Notes under the pieces: model-generated
What the model was told of the DNA's origin: nothing
What the model saw: the letters and a program-made list of their open reading frames with translations, nothing else
The model's database searches: none
In this document: positions 24,378 through 35,053 of the stretch, piece by piece
Position numbering within the stretch: position 1 is the first letter of the stretch
Layout: each line of letters opens with the position of its first letter
Translations under genes and position numbers: made by a program
Assembly: GCA_023475265.1 (NCBI GenBank)
Contig: JAMCWE010000194.1
Location: 1 to 45,876, forward strand
Source: Bacteroidota bacterium
GTDB lineage: Bacteria; Bacteroidota; Ignavibacteria; Ignavibacteriales; Ignavibacteriaceae
DNA length: 45,876 bases
Reading direction: 5' to 3'

Positions 24378-24629
24378 CCGGGAAAAGTCCTGAAACCTCC
24401 AGGACAATTCCTGGAGTCTCCAGGTCTAGACCTGGAAGATTCTGACAAAGTCCTGGGAGTTTCAGGTCAGTCCTGAAACATTCAGGGAAAGTCCTGGAGA
24501 GTTCAGATCTGGGTCTAAAACATTCCGGGAAAGTTCTGAAAAGTTCAGGAAAAGTCATGAAAGATTCCGGTCAGGCCTGAAACATTCTGATGAAGTCCTG
24601 GAAGAGCCAGGAAAAGTCCTGGAAACTTC
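24378..24629. repeat. Twelve-copy degenerate 21-bp palindromic tandem repeat
   Basis: The core CCTG (or a one- or two-base variant) recurs at 24389, 24410, 24431, 24452, 24472, 24493, 24514, 24535, 24556, 24576, 24597 and 24618: ten intervals of about 21 bases... two of them 20. The approximate unit is CAGGAAAGTCCTGGAAAATTC, written here as CAGG-N5/6-CCTG-N7. Each unit is itself a partial inverted repeat; the best is a 16-base perfect palindrome (CCAGGTC/GACCTGG) at 24420-24435. A separate diverged copy occurs at 24912-24932 near the GH3 gene. A minus-strand frame through it (24304-24558) reads as 7-residue repeats, which follows from the 21-base period. Spacing of two helical turns places every copy on the same DNA face. 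Confidence 0.8.
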
Positions 24630-24673
24630 TAAATAACTAAGCTAAGGAAAAATAGTAGTAACAATATTATAGA

Positions 24674-24923
24674 ACCCTTTCAGGGTACGATTATGTCTTA
24701 TTTAATTATTACCAAGGACGGTGCCCTTAGCTTAGATGTTTGTTCCATTCTGGAACTCTGAGAAGTATCAAGACGCTGAAAGCGTCTGATATTAAAGATT
24801 GGGACAACGTCCCAATATATAATATTCAGAATTTTTATTATTAACCCTGAAAGGGTGAAATAAGTCTTTGCATAACTTCAGGAAATAATTCTAATCTGGA
24901 TATGAAAGTTTCGGACAAAGTCC
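24674..24923. repeat. Series of six short hairpins with 3-base loops
   Basis: Downstream of the 21-bp array are six short inverted repeats with 4-7-base arms and a 3-base loop. They are 24674-24686 (ACCCT-TTC-AGGGT), 24742-24756 (GTTCCA-TTC-TGGAAC), 24772-24786 (GACGCT-GAA-AGCGTC), 24799-24815 (TTGGGAC-AAC-GTCCCAA), 24844-24856 (ACCCT-GAA-AGGGT) and 24913-24923 (GGAC-AAA-GTCC). Arm sequences differ while arm pairing and loop length are kept. They resemble the short palindromic intergenic elements of Bacteroidetes-group genomes. No coding region is seen in 24630-24937. Confidence 0.7.
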
Positions 24924-24937
24924 TACGAAATTCAAAA

Positions 24938-27900
24938 TCATTTCAGCATCAACATTTTCTTGATAAGATTTACTCCCGGCGAAGATAATCTGTAAAAATA
25001 TATTCCGCTTGGGAGATAATTTCCGTTGGCGTCTTTACCGCTCCAGGTAAAATTATATCTTCCCGGATTTAAATATGAATTTACCGGCGTGGAAATTAAT
25101 TCTCCGAGGCAATTGAAAATTTCTATCTTCACAAATCCGGCTTTCGCAACGTCGTATTCAATTGTTGTCGTCGGATTAAACGGATTTGGATAGTTATTGT
25201 ATAATACAAATTTAGTTGGAATGTTATCATCAATTTTATTTGGTTCAATCGAAGTTATGTTCGGATCATTATAAATTTCAACTTCGTATAATGAATATCC
25301 CCATTGTGTTGCTCTTTTGATTCCATAAATTCTCACGAAGCGGGCATTGCCCTGCAAAACAATTTTCTCAGTTCCGCCGGAACCGTTGGTAACATGCGAA
25401 AGAGTTATCCAGGTGACATCATCATTAGAAGTTTGAACTAAATATTCTTTGCCGTAAGCAGTTTCCCAAACTAAAATTATTTCATTAAACTGTTGAACAG
25501 AACCGAGATCAACTATTATGTATTGCGGGTCGCTGAACTGCGAAGACCAGCGCGTTGTTAAATCACCATCAACTGCATTGCTTCCGCCTAAAGTTGAATT
25601 CTCAATGGATGAAGCTGTAACTAGCTTTTTCAATGCAAGATTAACAGGCGGAGTGTTGTAAACTTTTAAAACTTTTGACGCGGTATTGTTTGTGTCTGTT
25701 GTTTCTGAAATTATGCCGCCGACATTTACAGTTGCTTGAACATTATAACTCCCAGTGTTAGCCGCAATCCAACTGTTGCTTCCATTGACAGAAGCGTTGC
25801 CGTACACAAGCGCCATTCCGCCTGCCGGAATAGAATGATTAAATTCTGTTGAAGTGCAAATTTCTTGTCCGTTCAAACTAAAAGTTACGTTGTGAATTAC
25901 TCCTTCGGGGCTTGCGCCGGTTCCGCGGTTTATAATCGTTGCAAGAAATTGAACAGTGTCGCTTTTAATTGGATATGGAGGAACGGTGTATATGTTGGCA
26001 ATTTTTAAATCCGGTTTCAAATCTGCTTGGGTAAGAGAAAAATTTCCGGTAAGAGGAAGATTATCTGATGATCCTCCAACCATTACCGAGTAAGTTCCGG
26101 GATGAACTTTATAAGCATTTGCAGTTTCATCAAAATAATAAAGCTCGTTAGGACTTATTTGGAATATAACTGTCTTCGTTTCTCCCGGCACTAAATTAAT
26201 TCTTTGGAATCCTTTCAATTGTTTTAGCGGCATTGTAATGCTGGTGGTTGTATCGCTTAAATATAATTGAACAACTTCATCGCCGCTTAACGAGCCGGCG
26301 TTTGTAACGTCAGCGCTTACGGAAATGATTTGTCCCATTGGAGCGGATGCAGGAGAAATTTGCAAATTACTGTAAGAAAAACTTGTGTAGCTTAATCCAA
26401 ATCCGAATGCGAATTGCGGAGTTAGATTCATTTTATCAAACCAGCGGTAGCCGCAGCCGTAATCATCATCGTAGTTCAGATTATAATCGGGAAGCTGTAA
26501 ATCTGAAAGCGGCATTGTTACAGGTAATTTACCGCCGGGATTGTAATCTCCGAAAATAACACCTGCAATAGCGTTACCGCCTTCCTGCCCTGGATAAAAT
26601 CCGTAGATCAGCCCTTTAATATTTTGGATGCAGTCATTCAATCCGCAGATGCCGCCGCTTTCAATTACACAAATCAAATTTTTGTTAACGGAACTAAGTC
26701 TATTAATTAAACTTTGCTGCTGACCCGGCAGGTTGATTGATCCACCCACTCGGTCAAATCCTTCGCCTTCCTGAGTGCCATCGAGTCCACCGACGTAAAT
26801 TACATAATCCGCCGAAGCAGCTTTGGAAAGTGCATCGGCAAAGCCGGAAGTATCGCTGCTGTTTATATCGCATCCTTTTGAATATAAAACTTTTGCTGAT
26901 CCAATTTTATTGATTAAGCCGTCAACAGGCGCAACAGAATAAAAAGGACTAACCCAGCTGCTTCCGCTTGCATCGGTTTGGCAGACAGCGGCGCTTGGCC
27001 CAACAACTAAAATCTTTTGTACTGTGTTTTTATTTAAAGGCAAAATGTTATTCTGATTTTTCAGCAGCACTAAGCTTTCTCTTCCGGCTTGAAGACAAAG
27101 CTGCTTGTGAGCCGTGCTGTTTACGTCAGCGGGATCGCCGGGTAAATATCCATTCATCATTCCGGCAAGAATTTTTGTTCGAAGAACTTTTTTAACAGCA
27201 TCATCAATCGTTGCAGTAGTAACTGAACCTCCGATAACAAGATTATATAAGTCAGTTTGATATTTGGAATCGCCCATATCGATGTTGCATCCGGCAATGA
27301 TTGCATTCTGACTGTTCCATATCGAACCCCAATCAGACACAACATAAAATGGAAATCCCCAATCATTTCTTAAAATTGTTGTAAGAAGATTATAATTTTC
27401 AGCGCACTTTTGTCCGTTAATTAAATTATAAGCATTCATTACAGAAAAAGCTCCGCCGTCTTGAACAGCGCTTCTAAAATTAATTCCAAACTCTTCTATT
27501 AAATTCCGTTGACTGATAATAACATTATTATTTGTCCGGTTATTTTCTTTTCCATTTGCGTTGTAATGTTTTGCCGTTGCCATACAGCCGACACTTTGTG
27601 CACCTTTAATTAGCGACAACGTAATTTGAGCCGTGAGATAAGAATCCTCGCCGCCGCTTTCAGGGCTTCTGCCGTATCTTGGATCGCGGCAAATATCCAT
27701 CGAGGGCCCGAGCATCTGATTTATTCCTTTGCCGCGGAATTCCTGACCCATTGCAGCGCCGACCTGATTGATCAAATTTGCATCCCACGTTGCCGCCATG
27801 CCGATGCTGACAGGAAAACTTGTCGCGTAACCATTTCTTACTCCGTGCGGCCCGTCGGACATAATTATGCCGGGAATATTCAATCGCGTGTTGTCGGCAG

Positions 27901-28081
27901 TGTTAAATCCGCCTTCCTGGTGAAGCTGAAGAATTTTTTCCTGCAGCGTCATTTGTGAAATGATTTGAGTGATGCGGTCTTCGACTGACTGCGCATTTAA
28001 TACAGAAGCAGCGAAAATAATTATTGAAGAAAATTTGAAAATGAATTTATAAAAGCCTGATATACTCCCTGAGCTTTTCAT
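24938..28081 (-). CDS. Secreted glycoside hydrolase family 3 beta-glucosidase with CBM32-like and type IX sorting domains
   Basis: 1047 residues. Signal peptide 1-30 (ending 'SVLNAQ'), GH3 N-domain (about 40-320) with 'KHYNANGKE' and the nucleophile Asp250 in 'VVSDWGS', GH3 C-domain (about 335-545) with acid/base region 'EGEGFDRVGG', and Fn3-like domain (about 580-680). Then come a CARDB-like beta domain (about 688-805), an F5/8 type C (CBM32-like) domain (about 812-937, 'AVDGDLTTRWSS') and a C-terminal sorting domain (about 955-1047) with 'NNYPNPFNPTT' and 'PSGIYFYRL'. It removes terminal beta-glucosyl (or related) residues from polysaccharide outside the cell, and is placed there by the type IX secretion system. 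The sugar is inferred, as GH3 also includes xylosidases. It forms its own unit next to a symporter gene; co-regulation is possible but not shown. Confidence 0.92.
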   Translation of the reverse strand: MKSSGSISGFYKFIFKFSSIIIFAASVLNAQSVEDRITQIISQMTLQEKILQLHQEGGFNTADNTRLNIPGIIMSDGPHGVRNGYATSFPVSIGMAATWDANLINQVGAAMGQEFRGKGINQMLGPSMDICRDPRYGRSPESGGEDSYLTAQITLSLIKGAQSVGCMATAKHYNANGKENNRTNNNVIISQRNLIEEFGINFRSAVQDGGAFSVMNAYNLINGQKCAENYNLLTTILRNDWGFPFYVVSDWGSIWNSQNAIIAGCNIDMGDSKYQTDLYNLVIGGSVTTATIDDAVKKVLRTKILAGMMNGYLPGDPADVNSTAHKQLCLQAGRESLVLLKNQNNILPLNKNTVQKILVVGPSAAVCQTDASGSSWVSPFYSVAPVDGLINKIGSAKVLYSKGCDINSSDTSGFADALSKAASADYVIYVGGLDGTQEGEGFDRVGGSINLPGQQQSLINRLSSVNKNLICVIESGGICGLNDCIQNIKGLIYGFYPGQEGGNAIAGVIFGDYNPGGKLPVTMPLSDLQLPDYNLNYDDDYGCGYRWFDKMNLTPQFAFGFGLSYTSFSYSNLQISPASAPMGQIISVSADVTNAGSLSGDEVVQLYLSDTTTSITMPLKQLKGFQRINLVPGETKTVIFQISPNELYYFDETANAYKVHPGTYSVMVGGSSDNLPLTGNFSLTQADLKPDLKIANIYTVPPYPIKSDTVQFLATIINRGTGASPEGVIHNVTFSLNGQEICTSTEFNHSIPAGGMALVYGNASVNGSNSWIAANTGSYNVQATVNVGGIISETTDTNNTASKVLKVYNTPPVNLALKKLVTASSIENSTLGGSNAVDGDLTTRWSSQFSDPQYIIVDLGSVQQFNEIILVWETAYGKEYLVQTSNDDVTWITLSHVTNGSGGTEKIVLQGNARFVRIYGIKRATQWGYSLYEVEIYNDPNITSIEPNKIDDNIPTKFVLYNNYPNPFNPTTTIEYDVAKAGFVKIEIFNCLGELISTPVNSYLNPGRYNFTWSGKDANGNYLPSGIYFYRLSSPGVNLIKKMLMLK

Positions 28082-28378
28082 TATTTACCTTGCAAGATTG
28101 ACTTACGAATAATCTAGATTAAATAAGAGATTCATCAAGATGAAAACTCTATAAATAAATCTTTCAATAATCAGACCACCAAATCAATTTTAATGGGATA
28201 AATTTATAAAGTAAAAACCTTTAATGTTATCTAAATTGAAATGGAAAAATTGTACAAAAATTTAAGCGAAAACTAAAAGCAGAAGTTTTATTAAAATGAT
28301 AAGTAGAGTTTTATCAAAACTATAAAATGTAGATTTGAAAACAAAAGATAGTAAAGTAATCCTATCCCAAATTAAAAA
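28082..28378. other. A+T-rich intergenic gap without recognisable elements
   Basis: 297 bases between the GH3 start and the end of the symporter gene. I see no open frame of useful length, no stable hairpin with a T-tract and no repeat. It presumably holds the promoter of the GH3 gene, but no convincing -33/-7 pair stands out. Confidence 0.4.
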
Positions 28379-29827
28379 TTAATTTTTGCTGTATCTATCT
28401 GAAAGAGCATTGAGAAGTCCGCCGATTAACAGCGTGGCAATAACACCAATAATTGTGTACCAGGTCCAAGCAACCAGTTTAAGAGAGATAACGGTAATCA
28501 TTATAAAAATTCCGGCAACGAATCCGGCAAGCGCATCTTCCTGCCGTGCCTTCTTAACAAATATTCCAAGAAGAAAAGTTCCCAGCAGTCCGCCGTAAGT
28601 GAATGATGCAATGCTTAAAGCAACTTCAACAACAGCGCGGGGAATTGCGATAAAGAAATTAGCAGCAAGCACCAAAAGTCCGCCCCACATTAAAGTGAAA
28701 AGGCGGGACATCCGTAATTGTTTTTTCTCATCATCGTTTTTTCCGAAGAACGGCATGTATAAATCATGCATAGTAGAAGAAGCAAGCGAACTCATCGAAC
28801 CGGAAAGTGTTCCAAGTGCGGCGGAGAAAAGCCCGGCAATAATAACTCCTCGCAATCCTGTCGGTAAAACATTTATAATGAACATCGGAAAAACTTCATC
28901 GGACTTAACATTCATCGGTCCGTAGTAAGCATAAAGCATAACGCCGACGAGCATAAAAATTGCCATTTGAATTATGACGATTACTCCACTTCCGACAATA
29001 GCCTTTTGGCTGTCCTTTAAAGTTTTTGTTGTCAATAATCTTTGTACAATTAATTGATCTGTTCCGTGAGAAGCCATTGAAAGGAATGCGCCGCCGATAA
29101 GTCCGCCCAACAAAGTGTAAGGCTGACTGAAAAATCCGGAAATTCCTTTGTCAAAACCTAAATTTAAAATATTAAATTTCCCTGTCGTACTTGCGGCAGA
29201 AACTACACTCGACCATCCGTTAGGCAGAAGATGCAGAATGAATATACTTGATAAAACTGCGCCGCCGAGATAAATAAACATCTGAATAACGTCTGTCCAG
29301 ATTACTCCTTTTACCCCGCCGATGTAAGTATAAAGCAAAGCGATACACGCAATGATTACAATTGCCGTTGGATAATTAATGTTCAACATTAGCTTTAATG
29401 GAATAGCGGTTGCAAAAAGTCTAACTCCGTCTGCAGCCATTCGCGTGAACAAAAATACGATTGATGCAAATGATCGTGTCTTTCCCCCGAATCTATTTTC
29501 AAGGAAAGTGTAAGCAGTTTTTAAATCGCCTTTACTGTACGCCGGAAGAAATACTAATGCTATTACCGTTCTTCCAATTAAATAACCCAAAGTAATTTGC
29601 AGAAAATTTAAATTTGTTAAGTAAGCGAGACCGGGAATGGAAATAAAAGTTAGCGTGCTGGTTTCAGTTGCCACAATTGAAAAGCAAACCGCCCACCACG
29701 GAACTACTTTAGATCCTAAAAAATAATCTTTAACTGATTTTTGTTTTCCCCCGGAAACAATTCCGATGGTAGCAATCCCGATTAGGTAGGCGACAATTAT
29801 GATGTAATCAACAATATTTTTATCCAA
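28379..29827 (-). CDS. Sodium:solute symporter (SSS family)
   Basis: 482 residues with about 13 hydrophobic helices. The family pattern is visible early ('YFLGSKVVPWWAVCFSIVAT', 'ETSTLTFISIPG') and again in 'GGLIGGAFLSMASHGTDQL' and 'AALGTLSGSMSSLASS'. SSS carriers take up sugars, amino acids, sialic acid or similar solutes with Na+. The substrate cannot be read from the sequence, though the secreted GH3 enzyme next door makes a sugar reasonable. It begins 9 bases after the STAS gene, the last of a chain of closely spaced genes from ligA onward. Confidence 0.9.
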   Translation of the reverse strand: MDKNIVDYIIIVAYLIGIATIGIVSGGKQKSVKDYFLGSKVVPWWAVCFSIVATETSTLTFISIPGLAYLTNLNFLQITLGYLIGRTVIALVFLPAYSKGDLKTAYTFLENRFGGKTRSFASIVFLFTRMAADGVRLFATAIPLKLMLNINYPTAIVIIACIALLYTYIGGVKGVIWTDVIQMFIYLGGAVLSSIFILHLLPNGWSSVVSAASTTGKFNILNLGFDKGISGFFSQPYTLLGGLIGGAFLSMASHGTDQLIVQRLLTTKTLKDSQKAIVGSGVIVIIQMAIFMLVGVMLYAYYGPMNVKSDEVFPMFIINVLPTGLRGVIIAGLFSAALGTLSGSMSSLASSTMHDLYMPFFGKNDDEKKQLRMSRLFTLMWGGLLVLAANFFIAIPRAVVEVALSIASFTYGGLLGTFLLGIFVKKARQEDALAGFVAGIFIMITVISLKLVAWTWYTIIGVIATLLIGGLLNALSDRYSKN

Positions 29828-29836
29828 TATTTTGCC

Positions 29837-30184
29837 TTATTCTTTTTCCAGGTCGGCAAAAGCTTCTTCAACGGTGCCGCAAACAGGAAGTACGCGATCG
29901 AGTTGAGTTATTTTAATTAGTGAATGAACTTTTTCCGATGGAGCCGCAAGCCGCATACTTCCTTCTGATGATTGGATAATCCGATTGGCAACAAGCAATG
30001 CGCTTAATCCGGAGCTGTCGCAAGTTTCAACTTCTGTCAGATCAACTATTAACTTATTAACGCCTTCAACTTTTAAGAGAATTGTAAATTCACCTTTAAC
30101 TAATCCCGAAATATTTGTATCGAGTCTTTTTTCATTTAATTTGAAGATTGTAATATCACCTACGCGCTTGGTCTCAAAATTCAT
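29837..30184 (-). CDS. STAS-domain anti-sigma factor antagonist
   Basis: 115 residues, a single STAS domain. The phosphorylation-site loop is intact ('TCDSSGLSALLVANR', with the conserved Ser near residue 58). Proteins of this kind (SpoIIAA/RsbV type) bind an anti-sigma kinase when unphosphorylated and so free a sigma factor. No kinase or phosphatase partner lies in this window. It sits 9 bases downstream of the DUF6913-like gene and just before the symporter gene, so it may respond to the same promoter. Confidence 0.88.
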   Translation of the reverse strand: MNFETKRVGDITIFKLNEKRLDTNISGLVKGEFTILLKVEGVNKLIVDLTEVETCDSSGLSALLVANRIIQSSEGSMRLAAPSEKVHSLIKITQLDRVLPVCGTVEEAFADLEKE

Positions 30185-30193
30185 ATTATACCT

Positions 30194-30724
30194 TTAAAAC
30201 ATTTGCAAACAATTTAATAAATTTTTATAAAATATCTCAGGATTATCTTCTAAATTATCAACCTGCAAGTTATAATATTTATCCGAATTATTTTTTCTAA
30301 ACCCAACTCTAACTTGCGAGCGAACCAAATTGGCAGTCAAACTATAAAATAAATTTTCTTCCTTATTCAAATCTAAAACCAAATCGAACTCAAATTCTTT
30401 TAATTTATTTTCCAATTCATTTGTTGGAAGATTTAATTTAGTAATATTTTCTATGCCGAAACTAATTGAAGAATTGCGGTATTTGATAGGAAGGAGATTT
30501 ACACGAAAGTCCCTTGTGAACACAGTGATATCCTTATCCAAAGCTTCGAAATATTTTACAATGTCGACAGCATGATGAAAGTGAACTTCATTATCCGGCA
30601 TTAGAATAAAAAAGCGTGTAGAGTTTTTAAGAAGAAAAGTGAAAGATTGTTTTTCAATTTTCTTTTGTTTTATTTTTTTATTAACAATATAACCGGCAAT
30701 CTTTTGTTTAATTGAGTTCAGCAT
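30194..30724 (-). CDS. DUF6913-like protein of unknown function
   Basis: 176 residues, no signal peptide or membrane segment. It begins with a basic helical part ('IKQKIAGYIVNKKIKQKKIE'). It then shows alternating strands and helices, with 'FDLVLDLN', 'FYSLTANLVRSQVRVGF' and 'YYNLQVD' in order. This fits the small Bacteroidetes-type family called DUF6913 and, more distantly, the N-terminal half of family 9 (heptosyl) glycosyltransferases. Half of such an enzyme would not be active by itself. It lies four bases downstream of ligA and so is cotranscribed with it. Assignment rests on memory of the pattern only. Confidence 0.45.
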   Translation of the reverse strand: MLNSIKQKIAGYIVNKKIKQKKIEKQSFTFLLKNSTRFFILMPDNEVHFHHAVDIVKYFEALDKDITVFTRDFRVNLLPIKYRNSSISFGIENITKLNLPTNELENKLKEFEFDLVLDLNKEENLFYSLTANLVRSQVRVGFRKNNSDKYYNLQVDNLEDNPEIFYKNLLNCLQMF

Positions 30725-30728
30725 GCTG

Positions 30729-32756
<2,028 letters not shown>

Positions 32757-33626
32757 TTAAAAGTTTAGAGGAGTTGTTAGATATTTTAAACCGGAACTAT
32801 CAACAGAAATGTATTTTACTTCATGTTTGTTCCCGGTGAAGTTCAAGTTCTTATTGTTTAAGTTAAATTGAACTGCTGCAGAGTTGCCAACAATGATTTG
32901 ATAATTTTTGAGCGTTTTAATTTCTTTAGTAGCGTGTGGTAAAAGCGTAAATTCTTCCGTCCTTGAACCGTCTAACAAAAATCTCACCCAGGAAGTATCA
33001 TTCGTTTCAAGCACCAGAGAAAGGCTATCTGACGAAGCAGCAAAAGTTGAATCAGTAGTTTGACGAGTTGGTGCTTCTTGTGTGAATCTTTGAGAATTGT
33101 CTTGCTGCACTTCCGAATACGGTTTTTCTGCAACAACAATTTCAGAACTTCCTTTTATGAAAACAAAATATATGATGAGAAAAATAATTACAACGCCTCC
33201 AGCTATAGCTGCAATCATCATATTCTTTTTGTCTATCTTAGATGATCTTTCTGCCGGCTGGCCGGCTGCTTCGCGCATTTCATAAGCAGGTATCGACGGA
33301 GGTGTCGGCTGCTGTTTTATTTTCGGTTCTTCCTTTTCAGGCTTTATTTTTTTCTGGTCATCTTCAGTATTGCCAAGTTCATCATATTGCTTACCTTTTT
33401 TTGCAGCGTCAAATTTTTTAAAAGATATTTGCTCATCTAAACCGACTATATTAAAGTATTCCCGAAGAAAAGCTTTTACATAAAGTTCAGGCAGAAAATG
33501 AAAATTGCCGTTTTCAATTGCTTCAAGAAATTTTAGATCAATTCGTGTTTTTGCAGCAATCTGCTCAAGTGTTATATCACTTTTTAATCGTGCTGCTTTT
33601 AGTTCTTCTGCAAATTTATTTAGCAT
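32757..33626 (-). CDS. rodZ: RodZ-like membrane protein with N-terminal helix-turn-helix
   Basis: 289 residues. The N-terminal helix-turn-helix domain (about 5-75) reads 'SDITLEQIAAKTRIDLKFLE' and 'LYVKAFLREY'. A charged, Pro-rich cytoplasmic linker (about 80-130) follows, then one transmembrane helix (about 138-160, 'AAIAGGVVIIFLIIYFVFI'). A periplasmic C-terminal part ends in a DUF4115-like domain ('SWVRFLLDGS', 'LNNKNLNFTGNKHEVKY'). This order is that of RodZ, which links MreB to the cell-wall machinery and helps set rod shape. No mreB is in the window. It is cotranscribed with ligA, seven bases on. Confidence 0.85.
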   Translation of the reverse strand: MLNKFAEELKAARLKSDITLEQIAAKTRIDLKFLEAIENGNFHFLPELYVKAFLREYFNIVGLDEQISFKKFDAAKKGKQYDELGNTEDDQKKIKPEKEEPKIKQQPTPPSIPAYEMREAAGQPAERSSKIDKKNMMIAAIAGGVVIIFLIIYFVFIKGSSEIVVAEKPYSEVQQDNSQRFTQEAPTRQTTDSTFAASSDSLSLVLETNDTSWVRFLLDGSRTEEFTLLPHATKEIKTLKNYQIIVGNSAAVQFNLNNKNLNFTGNKHEVKYISVDSSGLKYLTTPLNF

Positions 33627-33685
33627 GGCTTAAGTCAAATTTTAATTTGTTATTTCAAAATTAATATTTAAAATAATTATAATTC

Positions 33686-35053
33686 CTATTCTTCTTTAAC
33701 AAGCTTTGCGGCAAACGCTCCATCCATATGATGCACATGCGGGAGAGTTTGAATGCATCCGTTCTCATCAACAATTTCTTTTGTAAAAAATTCTGAAGCA
33801 TCTTTAAGCTTGAACTCTGGATGATCGTTTAGAAATCTTTTGACCATCTCAAAATTTTCTTCCGGTTCAATTGAACACGTGCTGTAAACAACCACACCGC
33901 CGCTGTTAACCAGCTGAGAAGCTTTGACAAGCAGTTCATATTGTAGATCGTTAATCTTCCTAAGATCGAATACATCTTTCTTCCATTTTATATCCGGCTT
34001 TTTGGAAAGAGTTCCTGAGCCGAGACAAGGGACATCAGCCAGGACACGATCAAACTTCGAATCTTCATATTCAAGCGCATTCACTTCAATGGTTTTAATG
34101 CTTTTAATTCCCAGCCGGTCCATATTTTTGCGCATAATATTTAATCTGCTTTCATATCTGTCTAAAGCTATGATTTCTCCTTCATCATGAATGAGCCCGG
34201 CAATATAAGTTGATTTTCCTCCCGGTGCCGCGCAGAGATCAAGAACTCTCATTCCTGGTTGTGCATCCAAAAGTCTGCAAGCAAGTCCGGCGCTTTCATC
34301 TTGGACATTAAAATATCCTCGAGAGAAATAATCCCACGCAGTTATATTCGTAAGGTTTTGAAGCTGGAAAAATTCCTCTAGATATCTGCCCTGGATAAAT
34401 TTAAGATTTACATTATTAAGAAGATGTTTAAATTCTTCTGGATTAGTTTTTAGCGCATTAATTTTAAGAGTTAAATATGGTTTTTCATTATTAGCCGTAA
34501 GAAGTTTTTCAGTAGCTTCACGGCCGAATCGTTCAAGATATCTTTTTACCATCCATGAAGGATGCGAATAATAAGCGCATAAATAGCCGATAAGGTCCTC
34601 TTCCGGGTCAGGATATCGGATAGCATTTTTACTTCTAATTATGTTTCGCAAAATTGCATTCGTTAAATCGGCAGGTTTTTGCCCCTGCAATTTTTTTACG
34701 AATTCTACCGCTTCATTTACAATTGCATGATCAGGTATCCGGTCAAGAAACATGATTTGGTATAAAGCTACTCTCAGTCCGTTTTTCAAATTCGGAATTG
34801 CTTTAGAAAATTGACCTTTATAAAATCCGTTTAAAACCCAATCAAGCCGTCCCATCCATCTTATAACGCCGTGGACTATTTCATACAACAGAGCTTTGTC
34901 CTGGCCGCTAAGTTCGCTGTTGCGCATTTCGTTGTCAAGAAGTTTTTCAAGATATGCGTCAGTCCTTTCAACACGGTTTAAAATTTTTACTGCGAGGCCT
35001 CTTACTCCTTCGTATAAATTTTCTACTTTATGTTCTTCAAGTTGTGTCATCAA
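33686..35053 (-). CDS. rsmB: 16S rRNA m5C967 methyltransferase RsmB
   Basis: 455 residues. The N-terminal NusB-like RNA-binding domain (about 15-150, 'RVERTDAYLEKLL', 'VNEAVEFVKKL') is joined to the NSUN-type methyltransferase domain. SAM site 'LDLCAAPGGKSTY' and two catalytic Cys regions, 'DVPCLGSGTLSKKPDIKWK' and 'YSTCSIEPEENF', are complete. It methylates C967 (E. coli numbering) of 16S rRNA with SAM. It overlaps the end of the preceding GlmU-like gene by four bases, a translationally coupled pair. The alternative (RsmF) is unlikely because the NusB-like domain is present. Confidence 0.94.
   Translation of the reverse strand: MMTQLEEHKVENLYEGVRGLAVKILNRVERTDAYLEKLLDNEMRNSELSGQDKALLYEIVHGVIRWMGRLDWVLNGFYKGQFSKAIPNLKNGLRVALYQIMFLDRIPDHAIVNEAVEFVKKLQGQKPADLTNAILRNIIRSKNAIRYPDPEEDLIGYLCAYYSHPSWMVKRYLERFGREATEKLLTANNEKPYLTLKINALKTNPEEFKHLLNNVNLKFIQGRYLEEFFQLQNLTNITAWDYFSRGYFNVQDESAGLACRLLDAQPGMRVLDLCAAPGGKSTYIAGLIHDEGEIIALDRYESRLNIMRKNMDRLGIKSIKTIEVNALEYEDSKFDRVLADVPCLGSGTLSKKPDIKWKKDVFDLRKINDLQYELLVKASQLVNSGGVVVYSTCSIEPEENFEMVKRFLNDHPEFKLKDASEFFTKEIVDENGCIQTLPHVHHMDGAFAAKLVKEE

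Noticed and set aside
24304-24558. An 84-residue minus-strand frame as a gene
   Set aside because: It is the translation of the 21-bp repeat array with no ribosome-binding site, so it is kept as a repeat.
24378-24629. A CRISPR array
   Set aside because: Units are directly adjacent and degenerate, with no spacers and no cas genes.
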